Origin: Streptomyces sp. V2I9
GTDB lineage: Bacteria; Actinomycetota; Actinomycetes; Streptomycetales; Streptomycetaceae
Assembly (NCBI RefSeq): GCF_030817475.1
Contig: NZ_JAUSZJ010000002.1
Location: 2,037,501-2,101,500 of the forward strand
Length of the DNA: 64,000 nucleotides
Direction: 5' to 3'
The notes under the pieces are model-generated. The model saw only the letters and a list, made by a program, of their open reading frames with translations. It had not been told where the DNA came from and searched no databases. Both the position numbers and the translations under genes were made by a program. Positions 17,253-25,398 of this stretch are shown here, piece by piece. Position 1 is the stretch's first letter. Every line of letters starts with the position of its first letter.

Positions 17253-17421
17253 GTGTAACCCCCCATGTCGTCACGATGTCCTCGACATCTGTGAATGTGA
17301 CGTACGGGGCCGCCCGCCGGAGTCGACGAAAGCGTTGCGGAACCATCTCGATGCGGCAACAGCGGCCGGTCGGGGGTGGTCGGGAGCCGGTCGGCGGGCG
17401 GCAAACCTCGGAACATCAGGT

Positions 17422-18324
17422 TCAGGACACGATGTCCTTACGGCTGAACCCGCGGAACGCCAGCGCGAACAGGATCAGGGCGTACGTCACCGAGATCGCC
17501 GCTCCCTTGATCATGCCGCCCCACTCCAGGTGCGGCTGGAGCGCGTCGGCCCAGGCGAACTGCCAGTGCGCGGGCAGGAAGTCGCGCCAGGAGCCGAGCG
17601 CGGTCACGGCGTCGAGCACATTGCCGACGATGGTGAGGAAGACCGCCCCGCCGACCGCGCCGAGCGGTGCGTCCGTCCGGGTGGAGAGCCAGAACGCCAG
17701 CCCGGCGGTGACCAGTTGGGAGACGAAGATGAACGCCACGACGAGTCCCAGGCGCGGCACGGTGTCCGCCGCGGCCAGCTCTCCGCCGGTCGGCAGTTTC
17801 AGCGGGCCCCATCCGTAGGCCGCCGTGCCCGCCGCCAGCGCGACGACCGGCAGCAGCACCATCGCGGCCAGGCTGAATCCCAGCGCGACGACGAGCTTGG
17901 ACCACAGCAGCCGCACGCGCGGAACGGGTGCGGCGAGGAGGTAGCGCAGCGAGGACCAGCTCGCCTCGGAGGCGACGGTGTCCCCGCAGAACAGGGCGAC
18001 CGGGATCACCAGCAGGAACCCGGCCGAGACGAACAGCGAGGTGGCCGCGAAGTTCGCGGCGGACTCGGTCGCCACGTCCATGAGGTTGATCCGGCCGCTG
18101 CCCCGGCCGCCGTCCTCGCCGTCCGGTGTGCCGCCGACCGCGAAGGCGATGATCAGGATGAACGGGAGAGCCGCGAGCACCCCGCCCATGAGCAGGGTGC
18201 GCCGCCTGCGCAGTTGCCGCACGGCCTCGACGCGGAGCGGGAGCGTGCGCCCGGCGCGGTAGCCGGGGGCCTCGGGGTGCTCGGCCGCCGACCGGGCCTC
18301 GGGTGGCTGGACGGGGGCGCTCAT
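17422..18324 (-). CDS. ABC transporter permease (ABC-2 type)
   Basis: A 300-residue membrane protein with about six hydrophobic segments: TLLMGGVLAALPFILIIAFAV, FVSAGFLLVIPVALFCG, LVVALGFSLAAMVLLPVVAL, LGLVVAFIFVSQLVTAGLAF, GGAVFLTIVGNVLDAV and a last one near the C terminus. The motif DTVASEASWSSLRYLLAAPVPR is the amphipathic coupling-helix region typical of ABC-2 exporters. Its ATG overlaps the TGA of the upstream hydrolase-ATPase gene (18321-18324), so the two are translationally coupled and form one exporter. Substrate unknown. Confidence 0.9.
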   Translation of the reverse strand: MSAPVQPPEARSAAEHPEAPGYRAGRTLPLRVEAVRQLRRRRTLLMGGVLAALPFILIIAFAVGGTPDGEDGGRGSGRINLMDVATESAANFAATSLFVSAGFLLVIPVALFCGDTVASEASWSSLRYLLAAPVPRVRLLWSKLVVALGFSLAAMVLLPVVALAAGTAAYGWGPLKLPTGGELAAADTVPRLGLVVAFIFVSQLVTAGLAFWLSTRTDAPLGAVGGAVFLTIVGNVLDAVTALGSWRDFLPAHWQFAWADALQPHLEWGGMIKGAAISVTYALILFALAFRGFSRKDIVS

Positions 18325-20972
18325 GCTGCTCCTTGGGAGATCAGAGTGAGGAAGGCGTCCTCCAGGCGGCGGTGCGGACCGACGCCGGTGACCGGGACAT
18401 CGAGCCGGACCAGGTCGGCCACCAGCCGTGCGGTGGTGGCCCCGTCCAGGCGGACGAGGAGCCCGCGCCCGTCGTCGGTGCGGACGGCGGAGCCGACGCC
18501 GGGCAGGGCGGCGACCTTCTCCGCCAGCGGCTCGGACACCTCCTCGGCGGTGGTCACCAGGATCATGTCGCCGGAGCCGGTGATCTCGGCGACCGGGCCG
18601 GCCTGGACGAGCCGCCCCCGGTCCATGACGACCAGGTGCGTACAGGACTGCTCGACCTCGGACAGGAGGTGGCTGGAGACGATCACGGTCCGGCCGCCGG
18701 CCGCGTACCGGATCATCACGTCCCGCATCTCGCGGATCTGCGGCGGGTCGAGCCCGTTGGTCGGCTCGTCGAGGATCAGCAGGTCCGGCAGGCCGAGCAT
18801 GGCCTGGGCGATGGCGAGCCGCTGTCGCATGCCCTGGGAGTACGTCCGCACCGCACGGGCCAGCGCGTCGCCGAGCCCGGCGATCTCCAGGGCCTCGTCG
18901 AGGTGGGCGTCCTCGGCGGGGCGGCCGGTGGCCTGCCAGTACAGGTCGAGGTTGGCGCGTCCGGACAGGTGCGGCAGGAAGCCGGCGCCCTCCACGAACG
19001 CGCCGACCCGCGAGAGCACCGGGGCGCCGGGCCGGACGGCCTGCCCGAAGACGCGGATCTCGCCCGCGTCGGGGGTGATGAGCCCCATCAGCATCCGCAA
19101 CGTGGTCGTCTTGCCCGCGCCGTTGGGGCCGAGGAGCCCGAGGACCTGGCCCCGCTCGACGCGGAAGGACAGCTCGCGCACCGCGTACCGGTCCACGGAC
19201 TTGGCGTACTTCTTGGAGAGTCCGGTGATCAGGAGCGGTACGTCGGTGAGTTCGGGGTCCGGTGCGGGCGTCGCGGTGCGGCGGCGGGCGGTGAGCAGGA
19301 GTGCGGCCGCGATGACGAGGGAGCCGGCCGGCAGGCCCCAGGTCCACCAGGGCAGCGAGGCCGCCGCGGTCGTCACGCCGGGCGCGGTGGGCACGGTCAG
19401 CGGTCCGTCGGCGGTGACGGTGTACGTGGCGGGCTCGGCCGGGGAGGCGTAGCCGAGGTCGGTGGCGGAGAACACCAGCCGCATCCGGTGCCCGGCGTCG
19501 AACTCGTGGTCCACGGCGGGCAGCGCCAGTTCGATCGGCCTGCCCTGCCGGTCGGGGGTGATCCGGTAGGGGGCGACGAGCTGGTGGGGCAGCACCTGCT
19601 GCTTGCCGTCCGGCCCCACGTCGTACACCTTGCCGAAGAGCACCGCGTCCCGGTCGCCGTCCGCCGTGACGTTCACCGTCACGGTGGGCGTGCCGGTGAC
19701 GCGGACGGAGGCGTCCAGCGGGGCGGATTCGAAACGGGCGGACTGGCCGGGGAAGTCGAGGGAGAGCCCGACGCCGAGGGAGGAGAGCCGGCCGAGGCCG
19801 CCGCCGACGCCGGGCACGGCGGAGATGGCGGGCGGCGAGGCCCCGGCCGGGTTGCGGAAGGTCCTGGTCCCGCCGCCGACGGCGATGTCCCGGCCGCCGC
19901 CGCGCAGCCCCGGATAGGTGTCGCCGGAGGCCCCGCGCAGGAGGGCGGCCCCGTCGGTGGAGTCGACGCCTCCGGTGCGGCTGACGCGGAAGGCGGGCCC
20001 GGTGCCGGTACCGGTGTCCTCCTTGAGATACCGGTCGAACCAGGCGTCGACCCGGCTCTCGATCCGCCCCGCCTCGTCGTCGCCGCCGTCGTGGCCGCCC
20101 GCGATCCAGTCGACGGAGACCGGTGCGCCGTTGGCGCTGATGGCCTTCTGCATGGCGTCGGCATGGCCGAGCGGGAAGAGGGAGTCGGACTGGCCCTGGA
20201 GGAGCAGCGAGGGCACCTCGATGCGGTCGGCGACGGCGGACGGGGAGCGCTCGGTGAGCAGCTTCACCGCCTCCGCGTCGGGCTTGCCGCTGACGGCGAC
20301 CCGTTCGTACATCGCGCAGAGCCGCTTCTCGAACCGCTCGCAGCCGCCGCCCGTGGTGATGAAGATCCCGGCCCAGAGCTTCTTGAACACCCCGTCGGGG
20401 AAGAGGGCGTCGGCCAGGTTCCAGTAGGTGATGGCGGGTGCGATGGCGTCGACCCGGTCGTCGTGTCCGGCGGCGAGCAGGGAGACCGCCCCGCCGTAGG
20501 AGGCCCCGGTGAGACCGACGCGGGGGTCGCCCTTCCCGTCCAGTTCGACCTCGGGCCGGGTCGCCAGCCAGTCGATGAGCCGCGAGACGTCCTTGACCTC
20601 GTGGTCGGGGTCGTTGAGGGTGATCTTCCCGCCGGACCTGCCGAAGCCGCGCGCCGACCAGGTCAGCACCGCGTACCCGTCCGCCGCCAGCTTCTCCGCC
20701 TGCGCCCGTACGTCGTTCTTGCTGCCGCCGAACCCGTGCCCGATGAGCACGGCGGGCCGCTTACCGGAACCCTCGGCGTGGAAGTACGAGGTGTCGACGG
20801 GCACCCCGTCCATGCGCAGCGTCCGGTCCTCGCGCCGCACGGAAGGCGCGCCGTCGTCGGCGACGGCGGTCCAGGCGCCGCCGCCCACGAGCACGGCGAG
20901 CGCGGCGGCGACCGCGGCCCACCGGCCGGGCGTACGGGGCAGCCGCCGCCGTCGAACAGTAGGGGTCTCCAT
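18321..20972 (-). CDS. Fusion: secreted-side alpha/beta hydrolase (CocE/S15-like) + ABC transporter ATP-binding domain
   Basis: 883 residues. An N-terminal signal anchor (AAVAAALAVLVGGGAWTAV) leads into an alpha/beta hydrolase domain (about residues 40-320). It has the oxyanion region IGHGFGGSKND, nucleophile elbow GASYGG, an acid in LLLQGQSDSLFP and the His in AGGHDGGDD. A beta-sandwich of X-Pro dipeptidyl-peptidase/CocE type spans roughly 340-530. A transmembrane helix (WWTWGLPAGSLVIAAALLLTA) follows, then a cytoplasmic ABC ATPase with Walker A GPNGAGKTTT, signature YSQGMRQRLAIAQ, Walker B LLILDEPTNG and H-loop SSHLLSE. This topology puts a hydrolase outside and an ATPase inside on one chain. 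It is coupled to the downstream permease. Similar fusions occur in Streptomyces, but their substrate is not known. Confidence 0.9.
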   Translation of the reverse strand: METPTVRRRRLPRTPGRWAAVAAALAVLVGGGAWTAVADDGAPSVRREDRTLRMDGVPVDTSYFHAEGSGKRPAVLIGHGFGGSKNDVRAQAEKLAADGYAVLTWSARGFGRSGGKITLNDPDHEVKDVSRLIDWLATRPEVELDGKGDPRVGLTGASYGGAVSLLAAGHDDRVDAIAPAITYWNLADALFPDGVFKKLWAGIFITTGGGCERFEKRLCAMYERVAVSGKPDAEAVKLLTERSPSAVADRIEVPSLLLQGQSDSLFPLGHADAMQKAISANGAPVSVDWIAGGHDGGDDEAGRIESRVDAWFDRYLKEDTGTGTGPAFRVSRTGGVDSTDGAALLRGASGDTYPGLRGGGRDIAVGGGTRTFRNPAGASPPAISAVPGVGGGLGRLSSLGVGLSLDFPGQSARFESAPLDASVRVTGTPTVTVNVTADGDRDAVLFGKVYDVGPDGKQQVLPHQLVAPYRITPDRQGRPIELALPAVDHEFDAGHRMRLVFSATDLGYASPAEPATYTVTADGPLTVPTAPGVTTAAASLPWWTWGLPAGSLVIAAALLLTARRRTATPAPDPELTDVPLLITGLSKKYAKSVDRYAVRELSFRVERGQVLGLLGPNGAGKTTTLRMLMGLITPDAGEIRVFGQAVRPGAPVLSRVGAFVEGAGFLPHLSGRANLDLYWQATGRPAEDAHLDEALEIAGLGDALARAVRTYSQGMRQRLAIAQAMLGLPDLLILDEPTNGLDPPQIREMRDVMIRYAAGGRTVIVSSHLLSEVEQSCTHLVVMDRGRLVQAGPVAEITGSGDMILVTTAEEVSEPLAEKVAALPGVGSAVRTDDGRGLLVRLDGATTARLVADLVRLDVPVTGVGPHRRLEDAFLTLISQGAA

Positions 20973-21120
20973 CCCTCGACCCTAAACGGAGGACGCAAGC
21001 CGCTGGGGGGCCGCCGGGGTGAGGCGGGTGGCCTCCCTGAGAGGTACGGCGCGCCCCCGCCGTACTGCGGACGCGGTACACCATGTCCCCTGAACCCTTA
21101 CCGCTCCCACGGAGGCCCTG

Positions 21121-21543
21121 ATGGACATCCGCCGCGCCACCACCGTCACGGAACTGCTGGCCGCCGGCCACCTCTTCGACGCCCTGCCCCGCGAGGAGTG
21201 GGCTGCCCGCTTCCTCGCCGCGGACGGCCACGTGCTGCTGATCGCGTACGTGGACGACGTCCCGGCGGGCTTCGTCTCGGGCATCGAGATGCTGCACCCG
21301 GACAAGGGCACGGAGATGTGCCTGTACGAACTCGCCGTCGACGATCCGTACCGCCGCCGGGGCATCGGCACGGCCCTGACCCGCGCGCTGGTGGAACTCG
21401 CCCGGGCGCGGGGGTGCTACGACGTGTGGGTCGGCGTGGAACCGGACAACGAGGCGGCGCTCACGACGTACCGGTCGGCGGGGGCGGGGGACGACGGGCG
21501 GTTCGCGATGCTGGTGTGGGAGTTCGGGGACGGCTCCCTCTAG
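21121..21543 (+). CDS. GNAT acetyltransferase, AAC(3)-I-like
   Basis: A 140-residue protein with a strong ribosome site (GGAGG 7 nt before ATG 21121). The core LYELAVDDPYRRRGIGTALTRAL contains the acetyl-CoA loop R-R-R-G-I-G-T-A. The preceding GFVSGIEMLHPDKGTEMCLYEL and the overall length resemble aminoglycoside 3-N-acetyltransferase I relatives. Sequence likeness does not establish aminoglycoside activity, and many such genes in Streptomyces acetylate other amines. It is divergent from the hydrolase-ABC gene, with 148 bp between. Confidence 0.85.
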   Translation: MDIRRATTVTELLAAGHLFDALPREEWAARFLAADGHVLLIAYVDDVPAGFVSGIEMLHPDKGTEMCLYELAVDDPYRRRGIGTALTRALVELARARGCYDVWVGVEPDNEAALTTYRSAGAGDDGRFAMLVWEFGDGSL

Positions 21544-21638
21544 GAGGGGGCTCCCGGCGTCAACCCCGACGTTCGTCGGGGGCCTCTCCTGCCGTTCGGC
21601 CCCGGCGGCGGGCCGTGGTGCCTCCGTACGTTCGCCGC

Positions 21639-22625
21639 ATGACACAGCACACACATCAACGCCACTGGCCGGCCCGGCTGTTCGGATCGGCCGCACTCCT
21701 GGGGGCGGTTGCGGCCGGAATCGGACTGCTGTGGCCCGGCGGTCCGGGGCGGCCCGGTCCGGTCGAGGTCACGGACGGGGTGTCCGTCTCCGCGTACCGC
21801 TCGCTGACGGAGGCCGTCGACGACGCGCCGGGGTGGCTGGGCCACCTCCTGGAGCTGTGTTCGGAGGCCACGCTGATCGTCCTGGGCCTGCTCCTGGTCG
21901 GAGTCTGCTGGGGGGCGCTGCGCCGAAGGGACGCGGGCGCGGTGGCGGGGGGCGTGCTGACCGGCGTCGGGACGGTGGTGGCGTACGCGGTCAGTGAGGC
22001 GTTGAAGCTGGTCGTGGACGAAGAGCGGCCGTGCCGTGCGGTGGACGGGGCCGAGGCGATCGCCGCCTGCCCCGAGCCGGGCGACTGGTCGTTCCCGAGC
22101 AACCACGCCACCCTGGCCGCCGCTCTGGCGGTCGGGCCGGCCGTACGGTGGCCCCGGCTGGCCGCCGTCACGCTGCCGGTCGCGGTGGCGGCGGCGCTGC
22201 TGCGCGTCCTGGTGGGGGTCCACTACCCGCACGACGTGGTCGCGGGCGCCCTGCTCGGCGGGGCGGTCGTCGCGTCGGCGCTCCTGGCGCTGGGCCGTCC
22301 CGTCGCGCTGCTGGTCTCAGCCGTGCTCGGGCGGTGGTGGGGGCAGGAGGCCGGCCTCGTGGGCGACGACGGCGGCCGCCGCCCGGTTGTCGACGCCGAG
22401 GCGCGCCAGGACGGAACTGACGTACGCCTTGACCGTTCCTTCGACCAGGTGCAGCCGCCGGGCGATCTGCCCGTTGGACAGTCCGCCGCCCAGGTACGAG
22501 AGCACTTCGCGCTCCCTGGGCGTCAGCCCGGCGACCCGCTTCCGGGCGGCGTCCCGTCGGCCGGCCCGCTCCCCGGCCCCGGTGGAGGCGAGGTGCGCGA
22601 CCACCCGCGCGGCGACCTTCGGTGA
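21639..22625 (+). CDS. PAP2-family phosphatase, C-terminus overlapping the response regulator gene
   Basis: A 328-residue membrane phosphatase. All three PAP2 motifs are seen: KLVVDEERP (K-x6-RP), SFPSNHA (PSGH variant with Asn) and RVLVGVHYPHD (R-x5-H-x3-D). Four to five hydrophobic segments surround them. It probably dephosphorylates undecaprenyl-pyrophosphate or a lipid phosphate at the outer membrane face. The conserved protein ends near 22310, yet the frame has no stop until 22625, so the last ~100 residues are a hydrophilic, Pro/Gly-rich tail lying antisense to the response regulator gene. Either the overlap is real or a stop has been lost. Confidence 0.85.
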   Translation: MTQHTHQRHWPARLFGSAALLGAVAAGIGLLWPGGPGRPGPVEVTDGVSVSAYRSLTEAVDDAPGWLGHLLELCSEATLIVLGLLLVGVCWGALRRRDAGAVAGGVLTGVGTVVAYAVSEALKLVVDEERPCRAVDGAEAIAACPEPGDWSFPSNHATLAAALAVGPAVRWPRLAAVTLPVAVAAALLRVLVGVHYPHDVVAGALLGGAVVASALLALGRPVALLVSAVLGRWWGQEAGLVGDDGGRRPVVDAEARQDGTDVRLDRSFDQVQPPGDLPVGQSAAQVREHFALPGRQPGDPLPGGVPSAGPLPGPGGGEVRDHPRGDLR

Positions 22626-23081
22626 CAGATAGGCGGCGCCTTCGGCCACGGCCCGCACCCCGGCGACGAGTTCCTCGGGCTCACCGGACTTGATCAGGAA
22701 CCCGGCGGCCCCGGCACCGAGCGCCCGCAGGATGGAGTCGTCCTCGCCGAACGTGGTCAGCATGACGACGCCGGTCGCGGGCAGGGAACGCCTGATCTCG
22801 GCGGCGGCGTCGATGCCGTTGGTCCCCGGCATCCGCACGTCGAGGACGGCCACGTGCGGGCGGTGGGCCCGGACCAGCTCGACGGCCTCGTGCCCGTCGG
22901 CTGCCTCGGCGACGACCTCGATGCCGGGATCGGTGACGAGCACCGCCCGTACACCGGCGCGGATCATGGGCTCGTCGTCGGCGACGAGCACCCGGATGGG
23001 GTCCGGATGATCGGGTGCGTCGGCTCCGTCCGGCGCGGGTCCGGAGGGCGTCGGGGAGTGGTCCCGGCCGGCGGCGGTCAT
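22317..23081 (-). CDS. NarL/LuxR-type response regulator
   Basis: 254 residues. The receiver domain (about 29-145) has acidic residues VADDEPM, phospho-acceptor Asp in VAVLDVRMPG, Thr in VMLTTFGE and Lys in FLIKSGE. A C-terminal LuxR HTH (about 185-245) reads LTPREREVLSYLGGGLSNGQ ... VEGTVKAYVSSVLARLGV. It has an unusually Pro-rich N-terminal leader. It lies 7 bp downstream of the histidine kinase gene on the same strand, so the pair is one operon and presumably cognate. Target genes unknown. Confidence 0.95.
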   Translation of the reverse strand: MTAAGRDHSPTPSGPAPDGADAPDHPDPIRVLVADDEPMIRAGVRAVLVTDPGIEVVAEAADGHEAVELVRAHRPHVAVLDVRMPGTNGIDAAAEIRRSLPATGVVMLTTFGEDDSILRALGAGAAGFLIKSGEPEELVAGVRAVAEGAAYLSPKVAARVVAHLASTGAGERAGRRDAARKRVAGLTPREREVLSYLGGGLSNGQIARRLHLVEGTVKAYVSSVLARLGVDNRAAAAVVAHEAGLLPPPPPEHG

Positions 23082-23088
23082 CGCGGGC

Positions 23089-24609
23089 TCACGGAGTCAG
23101 CGCGTCGCGGGAGACCAGCCTGCCGTCCCGGAAGCAGAGCCGGTACACGTCCCCGGACCGGTCGTCGAAGCGGTCGGCCGTCATCGCGTAGAACTCGCAC
23201 GTCACTCCTCGTTCCTCCGGCCCGGCTCCCGCCGGCCGCTCCGCCGCCTGCCGGTCCGGCAGCACCGTGCGTACCTCCGACCGATCCTGCCCCACGCGCA
23301 GCCGGGCGTAGTCGCGCGGGTCGAGGACGGACCGGGAGGCGGCCACTGTCTCCCACGTCCCCACCACGGCGAGCAGGACCGCGCCCACGGCCGACGGCAC
23401 CGCGAGCGCGGTGAGCAGGGTGCGCCGGACACCCTGCCGGGCCCGCCGGTACCCGGCGGGCGCACGTCCCGGCTCGTCACCGGCGGGGCCCGTCCGGGAG
23501 GACGGCCGGGGCGGCGGCTGGGCGGGGGCGTGGTGGGGCAGCCGGGCGGTGAGGGTGAAGCCGCCGTCCCGGCGGTCGTGGCCGAGGGTGCCGCCGACGA
23601 GCCGGACGCGCTCGTCCAGCCCGATGAGTCCGCGGCCCCCGCGTACGGGTGGCGGCCCGGAGGCGTACACGGGAGGCGCACCGGCGCGCATCCCCGTGCG
23701 CACCCCCGCACCGGCGGAGGCGGGAGCGGCTCCGTTGCGGACCGTCACCCGCGTCCCGGTCGCCGTGTGCGCGAGTTCGACGTTCACGGGAGAGCCGGGC
23801 GCGTGCTTGGCCGCGTTGGTCAGGCCCTCCTGGACGACCCGGTGTGCGGCGCGCCCGACGGCGGGCGGCAGCCCCACCGGCTCACCGTCCACGGTCAGTT
23901 CGACGGGGAGCCCGGAGGCGGCCGCGTCACCGACGAGCCGGGCGATGTCGCCGTCCCCCGGCCCCTGCGGCGGCCCCTCGCTCTCCTCGCGGAGGACGCC
24001 GATCACCTCTCCCAGGCGCTCGACCGCCGCCGCGGCCCTGCTCCGGATGTCCTGGGCGGTCTGCCGGTGCCGTTCGTCCAGACCGGGGGCCAGTTTCAGC
24101 GCGCCGGCCGACAGGGCGATCAGGCTCAGGTCGTGGCCGAGCACGTCGTGCATGTCCTGAGCGATCCGGGCCCGTTCCAGCAGCCTCGCCTGCTCGGCGA
24201 CCAACTGCCGCTCCCGTTCCATCTGTTCGGCCCGCTCCCAGCCGGCCCGGACCAGCTCCCGGTACTGGCGGGAGAAGCGCCCCACGAACCAGGGCACCAG
24301 CACGGCGAGGACGACGACCGCGACGAACTGCGTGGCGAGCGTGAGAAGGGACGGTACGACGACGAGCGCCGCCGCCCCGGCGATGAGGGCCCCGGCCAGC
24401 CCCAGGACGACGGTCCGGGCGCGCCCCGGCCCCCGCCCGGCGGCGAACGCGGCGATCGCGGTCGGCAGGCCCCACCACCAGCCCACCAGGCTCAGCGCGC
24501 CGAACGCCGCCACGGCGGACACCAGGAGACCTCCGGGGTCGGCCCGGCGCGGCCCGGTGACCCGGCCGGTGGCCGCGGACGTCCTCCGGGGAAGGGAAAG
24601 CCTGTTCAC
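23089..24609 (-). CDS. Sensor histidine kinase (HisKA_3) with C-terminal membrane segment and OmlA/BLIP-like extracytoplasmic domain
   Basis: 506 residues from a GTG start at 24609. Four N-terminal hydrophobic segments lead to the HisKA_3 phosphorylation helix (ERARIAQDMHDVLGHDLSLI, His near residue 153). The HATPase_c domain has VQEGLTNAAKHAPGS (N box) and GGRGLIGLDERVRLVGG (G box). Unusually, the protein continues past the catalytic domain: a Pro/Arg linker, a further transmembrane helix (LLTALAVPSAVGAVLLAVVG) and about 80 residues (YARLRVGQDRSEVRTVLPD ... YRLCFRDGRLVSRD). That last stretch has the pattern of SmpA/OmlA/BLIP-fold domains and two Cys residues. This would place a sensing domain outside the membrane at the C terminus. 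It is operonic with the response regulator. Confidence 0.9.
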   Translation of the reverse strand: MNRLSLPRRTSAATGRVTGPRRADPGGLLVSAVAAFGALSLVGWWWGLPTAIAAFAAGRGPGRARTVVLGLAGALIAGAAALVVVPSLLTLATQFVAVVVLAVLVPWFVGRFSRQYRELVRAGWERAEQMERERQLVAEQARLLERARIAQDMHDVLGHDLSLIALSAGALKLAPGLDERHRQTAQDIRSRAAAAVERLGEVIGVLREESEGPPQGPGDGDIARLVGDAAASGLPVELTVDGEPVGLPPAVGRAAHRVVQEGLTNAAKHAPGSPVNVELAHTATGTRVTVRNGAAPASAGAGVRTGMRAGAPPVYASGPPPVRGGRGLIGLDERVRLVGGTLGHDRRDGGFTLTARLPHHAPAQPPPRPSSRTGPAGDEPGRAPAGYRRARQGVRRTLLTALAVPSAVGAVLLAVVGTWETVAASRSVLDPRDYARLRVGQDRSEVRTVLPDRQAAERPAGAGPEERGVTCEFYAMTADRFDDRSGDVYRLCFRDGRLVSRDALTP

Positions 24610-24655
24610 GAGGGAGAGGCTACGAGGGGCCCGGAGGCGGCGGCACTGCCGAAAG

Positions 24656-25276
24656 TCACCTCTCCGGCGTGGAGGCGGCCGCCGCCACCGGACGGGGCGC
24701 GGGCAGGTCGAGTGGCGTCTCCACGGGCAGGAGGGCGGCGGCGCCGTCCCGGTCCCCCGCCCGGACCGCCGCGTGCACCTCGCGGGCCAGCGGCGTCACG
24801 TCGCGGATGGAGACCGTCCACGCGTCGGCGTACCGCCGGGCCGCCTCGCCGCTCAGGCCGAGCTGGAGGGAGCGGTGCGGGAGCGGGTTCAGATCGAGGT
24901 CGCGTTCGGGGTCCCACTGGACGCGGGCGGGCGCGGCCCGCAGGCTGCGCTTCCAGGCCGCCTGGTCGGCGTGTACGCCGCGTACGTAGTGGGAGAGTTC
25001 GGCGTGCGCGAGGGCCCAGGCGAGCCCGGCGCGGTCGATCTCGACCGCGAGGACGACCTCCTGGCCCTCCTTGGTCCCCCAGCCGCAGCGGTACATCATC
25101 CACAGGAAGCTGGGCTTGATCCAGGTCATCCGGTCCCGCTTCCACTCCTCGGGAAACCGCCCGTCGCGCGCGGCGGGCAGCCCGATGGCGGGCCGGTACG
25201 CCTGGTACACGGTGACGGTGGCTTCGGTGTGCCGGGCGCGGATCTCGTAACGGGGCGGCTGGTCCGGGTCGCTCAT
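24656..25276 (-). CDS. DUF4291 domain-containing protein
   Basis: A 206-residue cytoplasmic protein. The whole-length pattern matches DUF4291: YEIRARHTEATVTVYQAYRP at the start, then MTWIKPSFLWMMYRCGW, VQWDPERDLDLNPLPHRSLQ and YADAWTVSIRDVT. Its biochemical function is unknown. The start is ATG 25276. It stands alone upstream of the two-component operon on the same strand, with a 46-bp gap to the kinase start, so read-through is possible. Confidence 0.9.
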   Translation of the reverse strand: MSDPDQPPRYEIRARHTEATVTVYQAYRPAIGLPAARDGRFPEEWKRDRMTWIKPSFLWMMYRCGWGTKEGQEVVLAVEIDRAGLAWALAHAELSHYVRGVHADQAAWKRSLRAAPARVQWDPERDLDLNPLPHRSLQLGLSGEAARRYADAWTVSIRDVTPLAREVHAAVRAGDRDGAAALLPVETPLDLPAPRPVAAAASTPER

Positions 25277-25339
25277 GGGTCACAGGATGCGGGAGACGTC
25301 CGCGGTCGGGCACCTGGTTTTCGCCGGTGGGCGGAGCTG

Positions 25340-25377
25340 CCGGACCCCCGCCCGCGGCATGCGCGGACGGGGGCCGG
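25340..25377 (-). terminator. Hairpin downstream of mmsA
   Basis: Arms 25340-25356 (ccggacccccgcccgcg) and 25361-25377 (gcgcggacgggggccgg) with a 4-nt loop, about 14 pairs with mismatches. It begins 22 bp beyond the mmsA stop in the direction of transcription, fitting termination of the inositol operon. Confidence 0.6.
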
Positions 25378-25398
25378 ACCTGCTTGCCGCGAAAGGGC

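Noticed and set aside
14988..17258. Long plus-strand frame opposite the vWA lipoprotein
   Set aside because: Antisense to a gene with intact lipobox and MIDAS motif; the translation has no recognisable domain.
18303..21638. Plus-strand extension upstream of the PAP2 gene
   Set aside because: Open only because it mirrors the minus-strand hydrolase-ABC gene; PAP2 homology begins after ATG 21639.
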